DNA of 64,000 bases, taken from NCBI GenBank assembly GCA_946894095.1, contig OX335655.1:12524001-12588000 (forward strand), written 5' to 3'. Below, piece after piece: positions 35,069 to 47,093 of this stretch; positions within the stretch are counted from its first letter, which is position 1; every line of letters starts with the position of its first letter. A model generated the notes under the pieces. The model searched no databases, was not told where the DNA came from, and saw only the letters and a list, made by a program, of their open reading frames with translations. This DNA comes from Incurvaria masculella. Lineage: Eukaryota; Arthropoda; Insecta; Lepidoptera; Incurvariidae. The position numbers were made by a program, and so were the translations under genes.

Positions 35069-36132
35069 GTAAAGCAAATAAAAAAAAACTTGTAATGGTG
35101 TTAGAAATCGATCGTTCTCTACCACAGAATATCTGTGGTCTCTACATATCCCGCCGCAGGATAAACATTAAAAGTATGTAGTTGACACAAAGGCTGCAAT
35201 ATCTCATAATGTGGGAATATTGGCTGATATAGTATAACAAAAGAGTCTGGCTGTATGTGGAGCAAGCAACGTGATTAGGGCGTAAAGGGGTGACCGCATG
35301 GAGATGATGGAGAGGTTCATTTCTCAAGATAAAAGTGGCCTTACACTTTTTGACTCACGATGTTTATTTTCGAAAATTTTGATTCCGAGTTTTAAAAACG
35401 TAGTAGATAAAAAAAAATATTTGAGCTATGTTTAAAATTTCAAATTATTTACTTATCGGCGAGTTAGTTTAAAATCGTCAATAAAATGTACATATAATGT
35501 CCGCAAAGCAGGTAGAATGTTAAATCAATGTATGTATCTTAATCTTAAGCACTGTGTTAGTAGGAGACATTGATAACGGGAGGAGGGACTGTAGGAGAAT
35601 TCCAAATTATGGGTATACAGCAGTTGGCGAAATTGGAAGACGCAATACCCGCGAATAGTATGTTTTGCTGGTTCGGGTTCAGCCTTGCAGTATATATCAT
35701 TGGTATCAAACTTGACGAGGGCTTTATACACCTGACATAGGTTAAGTTGACGACGGCTTTTACACCAGAGTATACTTGTAATGCTATAAATTATATTATA
35801 TTATAATTATATTATATAATTGAATTAGTAACTTTATTAGTTGTAAGTAACTTAAACTTAGGGTTGCTGTTTCTATTGTTCTTTGTTCTTTGCCTTACAA
35901 CTGTTCTGCCAAGGAATTGTTTGGCAGTAGCATTTAGATCTAAGTATGTATTTCATAATTGTGGACGGAAAAATATGTTATGTAAACCCGTGAAGTTTCT
36001 TTGCGGGTTCTTCTTTACTGGGTTGATCGAATCCGCGGATCTTTGTGACGTAACTTGGTGTAGTTTGACTACCAAAAAGTTTAAATAAATGAAATGAAAA
36101 TGAAATGAAATTCATAAAGTAATCCTTTTTAC

Positions 36133-36345
36133 AGGACTCGTTCTTTAATTCATGTTTCTTTGCTACACTGTCGATTCTACATACATACATATCACATTCA
36201 TTGAATACCAAACGAATAGTTCGGGTCCAGCCTTACAGTATATTTATAAAGAAGTTTTTTTCACAGGGCTCTTTCTTTAATGAATGTGTCTTTGCTGCAC
36301 CGTCGATTCTACATGCATACATATCACATTCTTAGAATTCCAAGC
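36133..36345 (+). repeat. Tandem duplication upstream of receptor-like gene B
   Basis: Two units of about 110-130 bp, starting near 36133 and 36264. They share ACAGG(A/G)CTC, CTTTGCT(A/G)CAC(T/C)GTCGATTCTACAT and ATACATATCACATTC. One related unit lies at about 25950-26020 in the matching place of gene A, so the second unit is a local duplication specific to gene B. Confidence 0.65.
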
Positions 36346-36563
36346 GAAGTATAAATAAATGTTAAAAGTAATCATAAGATTGCCCCATTATGCAATTATT
36401 TGATTAATTCAATGCATCGTTCCTTGCTCCACATCAAGCCACAATCCTTTATAACACCAATTTAGCCAATATCCCACGCATGAAGAGATATTGCAGCCTT
36501 TGTGTGATGTGAATTCATCCTAAGGCGTCATTCGCAAAAGACGTACATATTTGTGCCGACATC

Positions 36564-39500
36564 ATGTTGGTTAGAGCCGTAATAATTAGTTTGTTTATAA
36601 TCTCTTTAACGCTGCAGCATTTCAACGCTACGAAAATAAGTAAGTTTGAATTTGAATTTTCGCTTCAAGTTGGCTGGAAATATTGTTTTGAAATCTTAAT
36701 TTCAGTTATCAGCTTGATACAACGATGAGCGGCTTGTAGCCTAGTGGCTCGGGGACTTACCTAGCATATCAGAGGTCTGGGATCAAATCCTCGCATGCAC
36801 CACTTTCGTTCTAATTATGAATTGGATAAGTGCATTTCGTAACGAATGCGAGCTGCTCCATGGTTTGAAACCCATGTAAAACTGTAGGTTCCCCTACTAG
36901 GTGGTAGGGTTTAAGCCCGCCCGGTTTAGTACCATCGCATTGGATGAAAAGATGGTCGAAGTGGCTATGAAAAATTGACCGTGTTTTCCATCCAGTCCAA
37001 TTTAGCCGTGCTCATAAAGGGAAGGTCCTGGCATGGCACCTAATTTCTTCGGGAATGTCGTGAATTGGGCTAATATCATAACGGTAGTTGTGTGGTACTA
37101 GCCATTCATGTCAGGTTGCATAAAAAAAAGCTTTCACCTACTTTCTTGAATGTCACTTCAGGTGGCGTGGAAGATGCGTCGACTGGGTCGTGGAACCTTA
37201 CTGCGACGGACTCTATCCGGCGCGCCATCCTGCCGGGATACGACCGGTGGGTCCGACCTGCCAACAGCTCCACTGAGGCCACCTCCGTCAAGTTCGGCTT
37301 GAAAGGCCGTCATCTGCTAATTGACGAGTCCAAAGGGATAGCAACATTTGTAGGATGGATGAGAATGGTCAGTGTCAACTATAGATTAAAAGTTACTTCC
37401 TTCCTCTTCAGTGGCGTCTATTTCATAAAGATCTTATTCTTTTTAATTTTATCTCGAGAAAATAAGAATATTTCGCCAATAAAATCACAACCATCTAATA
37501 AGCCACAAGACAAGTGCACTCATTTAATGATACTAAAATGGTTTATTTCAGGCAATTTCGCACCCATATGGTTATAAAGTTTATAAATGTACAAATTTAT
37601 GAAAATAACAATAATATGAGCTATGAAACAATTTTCAATTACAATTCAAGTAAAATTAAAATAAATTCATTTACCATTCAAGAACAACAACAACAATATT
37701 TAAAAGTAGTGAAATGTTAAAAAAAATGTTTAAAATGTCTGTTTTACTAATCTAAGTGTCAGCATGTCCTATAATACGACAAACTGAAATAGAGGAAAAT
37801 AGTACAAGCATTTAAGATTAATTGAATTTTTAAAATGCATTTCTGAGGAACTCTGAATTAGGTGCCTCGGTAAAGCTAAATAGATGGTTAAGAACGGCCC
37901 GTAAGCTATGCTCCCCATACAAACGTAGTTTACTAATCATTTGAAAACCGCTATTCCAATTAAATTGATATTTAATATCTAATATCAGGTAACAAATATC
38001 TATGTCTGCACGCTTTTGTTTTTTTGAAAAATTCAAACCGAATGAACTGAAAGCAAAAAAAAAATCTTCATACGATTTTTGTTTTCTCTGTGCTTTGACC
38101 CAAAATACATTTACAGAAAAAACAATGACATGCAGACACAGATATTTGTAGCCTTATATTAGATACCAAATATCAAGTAAGTTGGAACAGTGGTTTTCAA
38201 ATGATTAGTAACCTACGTTTGTATGGGAGGCGATATTTTCTGATGCTTACGGGCCGACCTTAACTTGTCCTTGCGTGCGGTAACGCTAGGTCCAGGTCAC
38301 CTCTTTCTCTAAAATATGGTTGAGAGGGGACAGCTGGACCCGGCGTGATGCTCGTGAGCGGGTGCTTTTTGCGGGGACTAGCTTGCTCCAATTGGCAACA
38401 TGTTAGATGGCAGGCATGGTCTTTACAAATAAACTGATATTTGTCATGAACAAGAATTGTTGATTTTCGTCATATTCATATTGTGTTTTTACCTGTGATT
38501 GTAAGCAGTGGCAAATACTTTTGTAAACTCAGACTAAGTGAACGTTGAAAAAAAAACCAGCGGAGTTTCTTGAAGAACTGGCTTCGTCGCTGCAATTGCT
38601 GAAATGGCTAATGATAAAATATTTGCATGATGAAGAAACAATAAACAATAATAAAATAAGTATTTTTTACATAATCCAGGTATGGCAGGACAATAAATTA
38701 CGATGGAATGCAAGTGATTACGGAGGCATTCAATCTATTCGGGTCTCTCCCGAAGAGATTTGGAAGCCAGATCTCGAGCTATATAATATGGCTGCCAAGC
38801 ATCCTATCATTGGAATGCAGGCCAGGATCCTACTGTACTCCGACGGTACAATTTTGTGGGTGCCACCGGTCACCCTTGATGTGTTCTGTAAGCTCGACTC
38901 GAAGAATTGGCCGCGAGACTCTCACACCTGCAGATTCGTAATCAGTTCGTGGACGTATGATGCGTCCGTTCTCAATTTGACGTTTTACGACAAAGTTGGG
39001 GTAAGTCCTGGAATACATCTTTCTCTTCTTATACTTTCTGGTTCATGACATACATATTTGTACGGGAAATTATGTGTTCATTATTTCACACTTTACATCA
39101 CTTCTTTTATCGAGTTCCATTGAACTATACCTTTTACGGATTATTTACATCGTATTTCTACTTTCTTTTTACATACTATTTATAGTACTTACATATAATC
39201 TACATAGTTACGGAATTATCAAGTTATTCAGTTCAGGTATCGAATCAGCCTAATAGCGTAATGGCTTATCGTAAATGAACACAAGGGAAATTCTCATCGG
39301 GGCTGAAATCTAAAATTAACCATCCCTTAAAGCATAGCAGGCAAGGGATGCAACCGTATCTACACACCTATATAAAAGAACACGCGGAACTTTGCTTAAG
39401 ATTATTTATCTATCGAGTTTGTAAACTCTAGAACGCAATGATTTCCTCCAAAATACGACCTAGAGTCCTTAAAATGTAATTTGTAGGATCTCCTGAAGCC

Positions 39501-41577
39501 TAAGTCTAAGTCGGCGAATAGATAACTCCGCTTTCGAGCGTTAGCTTTATGAGATAACCAACAGGAAATTGTACCAAACTTTGATAACGATAACCCTCGA
39601 AAGTGGAGTTATGTGGAGTTCTGGCCGGCTCGAATGGTTTTAGCAGACCCGAAAAGGTTCAGAAGCCAATGGAACACGTTTTATTCCGCGATTTTTCTTA
39701 AAAATACATGTCACTTTTTATGAAACGCTTGCAGTCAACAAATCTTATTTTAATTTTCACGTGATAAACCAACAGTTTACGTATTACACCGGCCAAGTGC
39801 GAATCGGACTCGCACACGAAGGGTTCCGTAACATTATACAAGATTTGACACAAAGAAATAATGTTTTTTGTATGGCCCCCTTCAATTTTTAATGGTTTTT
39901 TAATTTATCCTATTTGTTAATATAGCGGCAACAGAAATGCACACTCTGTGAAATTTTCAGCTATCTACCTATTACGGTACATGAGTTACAGCGCTGTGAC
40001 AGACGGACGGACGGCCGGACAGATGGACGGATGGACGGACGGACGGACGGACAGCAGAGGTTTAGTAATAAGGTTCCGTTTGGTGCCAAAACGGAACCCT
40101 AAAAACCGTTGATGTCTCTACCGGGTATTATTAACCATTATGCATCTATTTGGTTTTAGTACGACGGCGAAAACATGAGCTGGGACGACGTCGGCTCACG
40201 TTGGATGCTGGGTGATGTGGTCACGAGTCGCTTGGTGCAGTACTATAAATGCTGTGAAGAGCCCTACGTCTCCCTGCAGTACGACATGACAGTGACCAGA
40301 CGCGGCGGCGCCCTGGTTTTCGTCAACGAGGCTCCGGCCGTCACGCTTGTGGTACTCCTGATCGCCGCGGCATTAAGAAAGCCCGGCTCTCGGGCGGCCA
40401 TCTTGGCTGCTGTCGCCGTCATAAGCTCAATGTTCCTGATATCCTTGTCTTTTCAACTGCCGCATTTGACGGAGGATGTGCCAAGGGTCGCCATTTTCTA
40501 CTTCGGCCTGCTCTGTCTGGCGACCGTTTGGGGCGTGACGTCTGCGGTGGCTGATCGTCTCGGGAACATCGACACGAGGCCCATGCCAGAATTGCTGAGG
40601 AGATTCTTGAGGAAGACGAAGCTGAATATAGCGGTCTGTGAGGAAGGGGTAAGCCTTTTTCCGTGCTCCTGTTCGTTAATACTAATCGTAATCTACACTT
40701 ATCCATACTGTCTACTTTTAAAATATATTACAATAAGAACCACCCGATCCTCTAGATTATTTATTTATAGTATTGATAACCTGTGGAATTTGCCTCAAAG
40801 TACAACCTGGGACTTCAAATATGGTGTAAAGAAGAACCTAGCTGACCAGCATAGTTTTCGCTTCCCTCGTAAAAGTTCAGATGCCCATGAGCATCGAGCA
40901 ACGGTCTGGTGTACGCCATATGCCGCGGTTAATATAAATATATAATTATTGGAATAAGTGCCAATCCATTTGCTTTTTACGATAAATTGTAAAAAAATAT
41001 TCAAGGTCATTTAGAGCAATTACATTACAAAGTTCGTAGATCTCCGTGAATTACATCGACGATATGTGTTCAGTGAAACAAATGATGAATCCACTTGTGA
41101 TTTCGACGATAATTGACGTGGACCTATATTTCTCTTTTCATTCGAATTTTAAACTTTCACTTCATTACAAACGTAACGTTGATCACGTCAAATAAAGAAG
41201 AAATACATCTAGTGGCTTCTAAATTACGGTGTAATGCTTGCGATCTAAACTTGTATGATAATAATATTAAAAAAAAATACTCTTAATACCTATTTGTTAC
41301 TATAAGCTACAAATATTTCAGCCAAGTACATACGACCGTAGCATTATGAACAGTATGGTTGATGGTCTTATTTATTGCGCTAAAAGTGCTAGACAGTATA
41401 TCCATTGCCATCTTTCAGACGGTGATGTCGGATGACAAGGAGAAATTCGCGACTCCTACAGTAGCCACCGCAGAGATCGCTATGTACACGTGGGCACAGT
41501 TTGCCACCCTTCTCGACAACGCTGCCCTCCTTACCGGTGCTGTTGGCCTGGTACTTTTGTTTGTTTTAAACATTTAA
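36564..41577 (+). CDS. Divergent nicotinic acetylcholine receptor-like subunit, gene B
   Basis: Tandem paralogue of gene A. Exons 36564-36639, 37162-37367, 38680-39000, 40160-40648, 41419-41577; also 416 residues, because exon 1 is one codon shorter and exon 2 one codon longer. Seen: signal peptide (about 1-22), YDRWVRP, IWKPD (121-125), Cys-loop C164-C178 with 13 residues between, YYKCC with vicinal C232-C233, alanine-rich M1-M3, M1-M2 link KPGSRAA without GEK, short M3-M4 loop without the long alanine run, and M4 395-414. Sequons lie at residues 104 (NAS) and 193 (NLT). All splice sites are GT-AG and the frame is open. Residue changes cluster in loops, while the ligand-fold motifs match gene A. 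The two may form homo- or hetero-pentamers or act as accessory or decoy subunits; this cannot be told from sequence. Confidence 0.88.
36727..37129 (+). mobile_element. SINE with tRNA-like head ending 32 bp before gene B exon 2
   Basis: Head GAGCGGCTTGTAGCCTAGTG with box A-like sequence and GGGATCAAATCC (box B with a change), then full body and tail GGTTGCATAAAAAAAAG. Exon 2's acceptor AG is at 37160-37161, so only about 32 bp of original intron, a pyrimidine-rich stretch, separate them. Gene A has no SINE at the same place. Confidence 0.85.
37888..38263. mobile_element. MITE-B copy 2, TTAA-flanked, 376 bp (gene B intron 2)
   Basis: Same length, ends and orientation as 34693-35068, with a few per cent of differences scattered over it. 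Right end GCTTACGGGCCGACC is closer to a perfect complement of the left end than in copy 1. Confidence 0.85.
39791..40107 (-). mobile_element. Dispersed repeat P copy ending 52 bp before gene B exon 4
   Basis: Reverse of the repeat at 31042: CGGCCAAGTGCGAATCGGAC at the start, TATAGCGGCAACAG, GACGGACGGACGG run, and AAAACGGAACCCTAAAAACC at the end. The exon 4 acceptor is at 40158-40159. Confidence 0.8.
40790..40925 (+). repeat. Dispersed repeat R fragment (gene B intron 4)
   Basis: AAAGTACAACCTGGGACTTC, then AGCTGACCAGCATAG...CGTAAAAGTTCAGATGCCCATGAGCA and GGTCTGGTGTACGCC. Related blocks occur at about 29030-29210 and 46960-47092 (GTGAAAGTTCAAAAGTCCATGGGCA). Class unknown. Confidence 0.5.
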
Positions 41578-41839
41578 ATTCGTTGCCAGTAATCCATGTT
41601 TTAACTTTGTAATGATTGAGAAGTAATACACACGTATTGTACCGCTGTATTTATCCTCATCAAAATGCGGTTTTAAGTTTTTCAGGAGATTTTGAAACAC
41701 CTCCACACAACATATCCTTAGCTTAATTCTGTCTGCTTTTGTGTATTTTTACACTCTTGATCACATGTTAATCTAGACATTAAAATATACACTTACCTAT
41801 AAGTTTTAAGTACCTTTATAATAAAATAAAAAGTTATCA

Positions 41840-41845
41840 AATAAA
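41840..41845 (+). terminator. Polyadenylation signal, receptor-like gene B
   Basis: AATAAA about 265 bases after the stop, the same distance as in gene A; another AATAAA lies 15 bases before it. Confidence 0.45.
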
Positions 41846-43690
41846 AATCTGTTTTCTCTGTATACATATCTAGATATCGACAAAAATTAGAACGCTATAA
41901 ATCACGTAAGAACCCGAAAATCAACTTGGCCGCAACTGAAGTACTGGTTGGGGGTCATTCGTAAGTCACGTGACGAATTTTAGCCTCCTTTTGGACCTCC
42001 TCCTCCCCTACTCTAACCCCTACCTAACCACCCCTCCCCCAACCCGCTCGTGGCCAGACGTGACCGAGGACCCCTCCCCCACAAATACGACACTTGGTTT
42101 TTTAACGCTCACTTGGATGCCGGGATCTTAACCAACTCTTTTCGAAATTTAATCTTCAACAGGCCAAACCAACAATCGTTATGGTTGGTTTTAAACTTGA
42201 CCCAGATAATTGAACAAAAGATTTTAATTTAAGGAAACGAACGCTGAGTTATGTCATTATCGTAATGAATACAAGTAAAGGCGCCCGCCCCTTATTGCTC
42301 AGGTGAGGCAGTGCCTTGAACACTCAACTCATCAACACCAGCGGAACTCTAACTGCACGAACTAACTCCGAGCCGGCGACGTTATTTGCATACACTTTCT
42401 CATTCGTACACGTGTTTCCGATCCGTAGGGTCGACCAATTTGGAATTAACAAAATAATAAAATCCATGACAGTTTGAAATATCAAAAGATTTAAATTGAA
42501 AACTGAATAAGAAAGAAAATAAATTGTAAGTTGAGTGGTGACTTTTTAAGTCGTATAGCAGGCCATCGAAACAATATGTATGTTATACTTGAAAATATAA
42601 AACCATCCATAGATTACTTGGAGAGAGGAAAAAAATATATGCAAATAAAAAAACACCATCAATTGAAATACTTGAAAATATTTGTTGTTTATTTAAAAAT
42701 AAAATTTCAATGACGCTTGATGCAAATTTCGATGCTAACCCCCACAAATAAAATTATAGCTGTAGCTCTATTAAATGTAAATGTTGTTCAACTATATCAT
42801 TCTTGTTATCGATATTGATTTTGTTAATCAACCCATCTATTATTGAAAAAGTTTGAATTTATTGACGGCACTTTCAAATGTCTAAATTTAATTTTAGTCA
42901 AAGACTTAGTTTCAATTTACTTACAAAATACTTCCTAACCTAACCTAACCTAACTTCAAATTCGAAGCTAACTTCTATGAGAATTTCTTTCCAAGCAACA
43001 TTTAAAATACCCTCGCAAGATTTTTTGCATGCGCATATACCTACTTCACATTTCCTAATGACTCTTTTTTTGTTGTCTGTTTCTTATGCGTCATGTTTTT
43101 GTTAGAACATTTACTTAATCTGTGGTTATAACTAAGAGTAGTGAATCCCCTCTGGTCTTATCGACATTTAGCAGTGAATATAAATGGGGTTTCAAAAAGA
43201 GTGCGAATTTCAAAGGTTAAACAAACAATAGAAAAATGAGGAAGGTATGATAAAACATGGTTTTCTGTAGCAAAGGATTGAAATATGTTGAAACAGCGCC
43301 TAATTTTGGCCTTCAATGCTTCGGTGGTCAGGGGTTTGTTGGCATAAATCTATAACTTCACATTACCCAAATGGCTAATGATGTCAAATCACAAGACCGT
43401 GGCGACCAATTCTAGTCATTTAACGATCAGGAAATAACTCGTGCAATTAAATGGTTCCCGGGTGATTTGGCAAATCTTTAAAGCAATATCTTCCAACCGA
43501 GGCACAAAACACTGGGTTCATTCTCCATGTTCACTAAACTCCATCTGTCACCTACTGACCTGTCATGTTACAATCATTGTTTCATAATGGCAGCTTTAGC
43601 GACATTAAGCTTGGGGTGGTAATCGATTTCTTTACAGGCCACACTTAGGCCGAAACCTCGAATAAGACGTTCATCGAATTCACGTCAAAA
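41846..43690. other. Intergenic DNA downstream of receptor pair
   Basis: No exon recognised. There is a C-rich patch with CCCCTCCCCC near 42020-42070 and otherwise AT-rich DNA, apart from the CCTAA array annotated separately. Confidence 0.45.
42934..42953 (-). repeat. Interstitial telomere-type repeat (CCTAA)4
   Basis: Four perfect CCTAA units, equal to TTAGG on the minus strand, the common insect telomere repeat. Flanks are ordinary AT-rich DNA. Confidence 0.8.
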
Positions 43691-43880
43691 ACATGCATCC
43701 AAAGACCCCATTCCGCCCCAAACGACAGCGGTTTCCGCATCGACATATCGCCTTAGATCCCGCCCGCCTTCAAGACAAACAGCGAGTGTCGGCGGCGGTC
43801 CGGCCGCAGCGAGTGCGGCGGGCGCGGCGGCTGCGGCAGCATGCAAGACACCACCGGGGACCGAGGCGTGTTTGTTCGTT
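43691..43880 (+). other. GC-rich island
   Basis: CG-dense stretch (GGCGGCGGTCCGGCCGCAGC, GGCGCGGCGGCTGCGGC) in AT-rich surroundings. It could be a promoter or a non-coding first exon; an arginine-rich open frame of 66 codons here looks like a by-product of the composition. No splice evidence. Confidence 0.4.
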
Positions 43881-45343
43881 GATTTTCTCCTAATTTGTTA
43901 GAGGTAATTAAATATGCTAACCGGGGCTTGTTTAATCTCGTTAAGGAATTCGCGTTGACTCAACAAATGAGACGGCGCGATACCGGCGCCGATTGTGCAC
44001 TGCGTTGAGCACCGAAGGGCTGAACTGTTCTTGTGGGTTGTACAGCTACCTGGGAACACAGGGAACCTGTGAAGAAAATATTACCTCCCGTAAATATTTA
44101 TTTCTTACAATATACTGGGCATATTTAGTGTCCTAATAAAAAAGTAATTCCCTCTGTTTCCATCCCTATAATTCTCTAGTTATTATATATCCTATCCTCA
44201 GGTAATACTTTCCACGTGGAGATACTTATTATTAGTACTAGCTCACGCTGTACATAGCCAGGGTCTTACACGGTAAATTCTTTACAAGGTCATAGACGCT
44301 ATCTTAGTCAACGAAGGCAAATATTACTTCTTCCGGTATCCTGATTATGATGAGGTTTTTTTTTTCATTTACAGATATCGCCAATATCCGCAGCAATTTT
44401 GTTTTTCTGATGCTTCTAAAAATCTTAAAAATATAAGCGGGCAAAAAAGTAATTAGGTAAATCCTTTAACATAGTTTTAAATGTTTTTAAATATTAGGAC
44501 TAATATAAATATAAACTTCCGAAAAGACAGTTTCAGCTCACTTATTTCGATCGGATGTATATCCGTAAATTTCAATAATATGCCGAACAATGAAAATTCG
44601 TTTGTTAATCAAAGTAGGTCTACTTCAAAACGTTCAAGGAGTGATGACATCACAGAAAACTTAAATGTTTTTGAAACTGAGAATGAAGTGCTAATAAACT
44701 TCAAATATAATAGATGATAGAATACTGTCGAGTTGGGTACTGATCCATTTCATGCTTTTATTAAAAGTAAATAAGTACCACAGAACAGAAAAGAAAGGAT
44801 AAGTGTCATGTGGGCGAAACCCGGGTCACCGCTGCGACGTATGGACATATTATATATGTAAGCCTATCGGAAGCATTTATTTATTTAGCATTCTTACTAC
44901 AATTCGAATTGTCAACATTGGGTATGTGTACATAGTTACAACACAACCGCCACCGCCTACAGTTTTAAAGAACAGTTTGAGAGCTTGATCTACAATAACA
45001 TAATATTGGTATTCTTTCTCTGCCATGCAGTCCAACTATCACCGCCGCCGTGCGATAAATGTGCTCCCGAAATGCATCCCTGAGTCAGTTCCTCACCGAC
45101 GCAACCCCATTACGTCTGCGACTATGTTTGGCATGGACGTTTAGGTTGTGCTGGTAATGTTAATAATTGGCTAAAACCGATCTCACCTGAGACGCGCTAG
45201 ACGGCACATCTTCCTTTTGATAATCTTATGGTTAAATCCACTTGAAGTTTTATAGTAAACCTTTTGTGCGGGTAGATAGGTTTCCTTTACCTATAACACG
45301 CCATCATGCTGTTTCACTTTGCTCATGCCATTTCACCTTTCTT
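43881..45343. other. Intergenic AT-rich DNA
   Basis: Nothing recognisable. A 78-codon open frame at 44481-44717 (asparagine- and serine-rich, no motif known to me) has no supporting context. Confidence 0.35.
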
Positions 45344-45749
45344 AATTTTGTTTTATGTAACCTGTCATGGATGGCTTATACCACACAACTACTGTTATGA
45401 TAATAGCCCAATACACCACACACTCTGAGGAATTAGGTGCCATGCTAGGGATCTTCCCTTTATGAGCATGGCTATATTGAACAGGGACGGAAAACACGGA
45501 CAATTTTTCATTGCCGCTTCGACCATCTTTTCATCCAATCGCTACCATCGCTACCAACCAGAGCGGCCTAGTAGGGGAAGGGGACCTACAGTTTAACATG
45601 GATTCCGAACCATGGAGCAGTGCGAATTTGTGACGAAGTGCATATATCGAACTCAGAAAGAGAAAGACAATGGTGCATGTCGGGGCGAGGAATTGAACCC
45701 AGACCTCTGGTACGCTAGGCCAGTCCCCGCGCCACTAAGCTACGAGCAG
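45344..45749 (-). mobile_element. SINE with tRNA-like head
   Basis: Reversed body from TTTTATGTAACCTGTCATGG to CCCGCGCCACTAAGCTACGAG. The box B complement GGAATTGAACCC is intact. There is a small internal deletion near 45560. Confidence 0.85.
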
Positions 45750-45976
45750 GTCTAAGTTCTTATCCTAGTATACTGTTTATGTACAAATTATCTACCAACC
45801 AGCTACTTCGGCTACATTGCAAGAGAACTCCTCTACACACGCGTGCGTACACCTGCCCGTAAAATGTTAACAGTTTCATTAAAGCCCCCGAACATAGTAT
45901 TACCAGAGTAGTAAGTTCTCTTCCCAGAAATTTACCGAACGCGAGTTGGGTGTAAGCGCCCCCCCGTACACTACTG

Positions 45977-46103
45977 AGATAAATCGTCGTAACCGCAACT
46001 AAAGCTAACGAAAAGTTATGTCACTTTGACACATTTAATATGGACGAAATGTCACTTTTGACACTTAGATATTTACTTTCAGTTGCAACTATTTATCCCA
46101 GCC
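45977..46103. mobile_element. MITE-C copy
   Basis: GAGATAAATCGTCGTAACCG at the left and CAGTTGCAACTATTTATCCC at the right are inverted relatives, with GTCACTTTGACAC / GTCACTTTTGACAC blocks between. Same family as 15797-15965. Confidence 0.55.
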
Positions 46104-46203
46104 TATCGACTGACGCTGGCTGAGTTGACTGATATATATTGCCGTTGTGTTTCGCGTAAATGTACATATGTTTATTTGACTATATCAATGCTAAGATTAA
46201 TGT

Positions 46204-46580
46204 CAGCCTCGGTAGCTCAGTATGCGACGCCTTGCGAACCGATAAGCTGGGGAAGCACCTCTGAGCGCGGTTACGTTCTGGATGGCTGACCATTTTCAAC
46301 TGTTGAGGCTGGCCGTGGTTCGGATTCCACGTAAAGCTGTAGGTCCCCTTCCTTACTTACTAGGTGGTAGGGTTGATCACGCCCGGGTTGCTACCATCGC
46401 TTTGATAATGCACGAATGTCGAAGCGGCAATTAAAATTGTCCGTGTTTTCCATCCAGTTTAATGTAGCCGAGCAATATACAGTAGGTTCTGGTATGGCAC
46501 CTCATTCCCATGTGTTGTGTTGGGCTAATCTTTGACGGTCATTTCGGTATAAGTCACCCATGTCCAGTAACATAAAAAAA
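46204..46580 (+). mobile_element. SINE with 5S-rRNA-like head
   Basis: CAGCCTCGGTAGCTCAGTAT, then GATAAGCTGGGGAAGCACC and GCGCGGTTACGTTCTGGATGG-CTGACC. The latter are diverged forms of the 5S box A and box C regions, in the order seen in the copy at 6036-6411. The usual body follows (GTGGTTCGGATTCCACG, GGTGGTAGGG, GTCCGTGTTTTCCATCCAG) with tail AACATAAAAAAAG. Confidence 0.75.
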
Positions 46581-46611
46581 GAACGACTTGATGAACACTA
46601 ACTGTCACGAC

Positions 46612-46902
46612 AATGATAGCTAGGTGTCTGCAGAAACCTTCTTTATTACTCAACTACATTGAACTGGCTGAATACACGGTAAATATTTATGCCGCTTCGA
46701 CCGTCTTTCAGTTGCTGCAAACACCAGTCCTGACGGAATTAAACCTTCCACCTTTTCCACGTCGTAAATAACGATTCCACTTAAAAACTGTAGGTGTGGA
46801 AAAAGGAGCACAACCATTTTCAACAGTCAAACGGTTGTTGATGACAGCCCGCTTAATCCCAAGGTGTCTTAACACGATGTGTCGTACCGTATCGAGGCTG
46901 AC
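46612..46902 (-). mobile_element. Degraded SINE, probably 5S-like head
   Basis: Reverse body fragments (ACTACATTGAACTGGCTG, TGCCGCTTCGACCGTC, TTAAACCTTCCACC, GATTCCACTTAAA) followed by CATTTTCAACAGT...GCTTAATCCC...CGTATCGAGGCTGAC, the complement of the head at 46204. Heavily mutated. Confidence 0.55.
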
Positions 46903-47093
46903 AAACTAGAGGTTGCTTCCCCTACTTAATAAAATAAGAACCTCGATCCTATAGGTCCTTTATCCATAGGGTCGGTACAACCTGGGGCCCTTCCGGCATA
47001 GCTTTAGCAGCCCCTGTGAAAGTTCAAAAGTCCATGGGCATCTTTGGGCACCTCATATGTATGTGTCGTCCTTGCGTGCGCCGTATTCTGCGC

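Noticed and set aside
44481..44717. 78-codon open frame in intergenic DNA
   Set aside because: Low-complexity composition, no known motif, no splice or repeat context.
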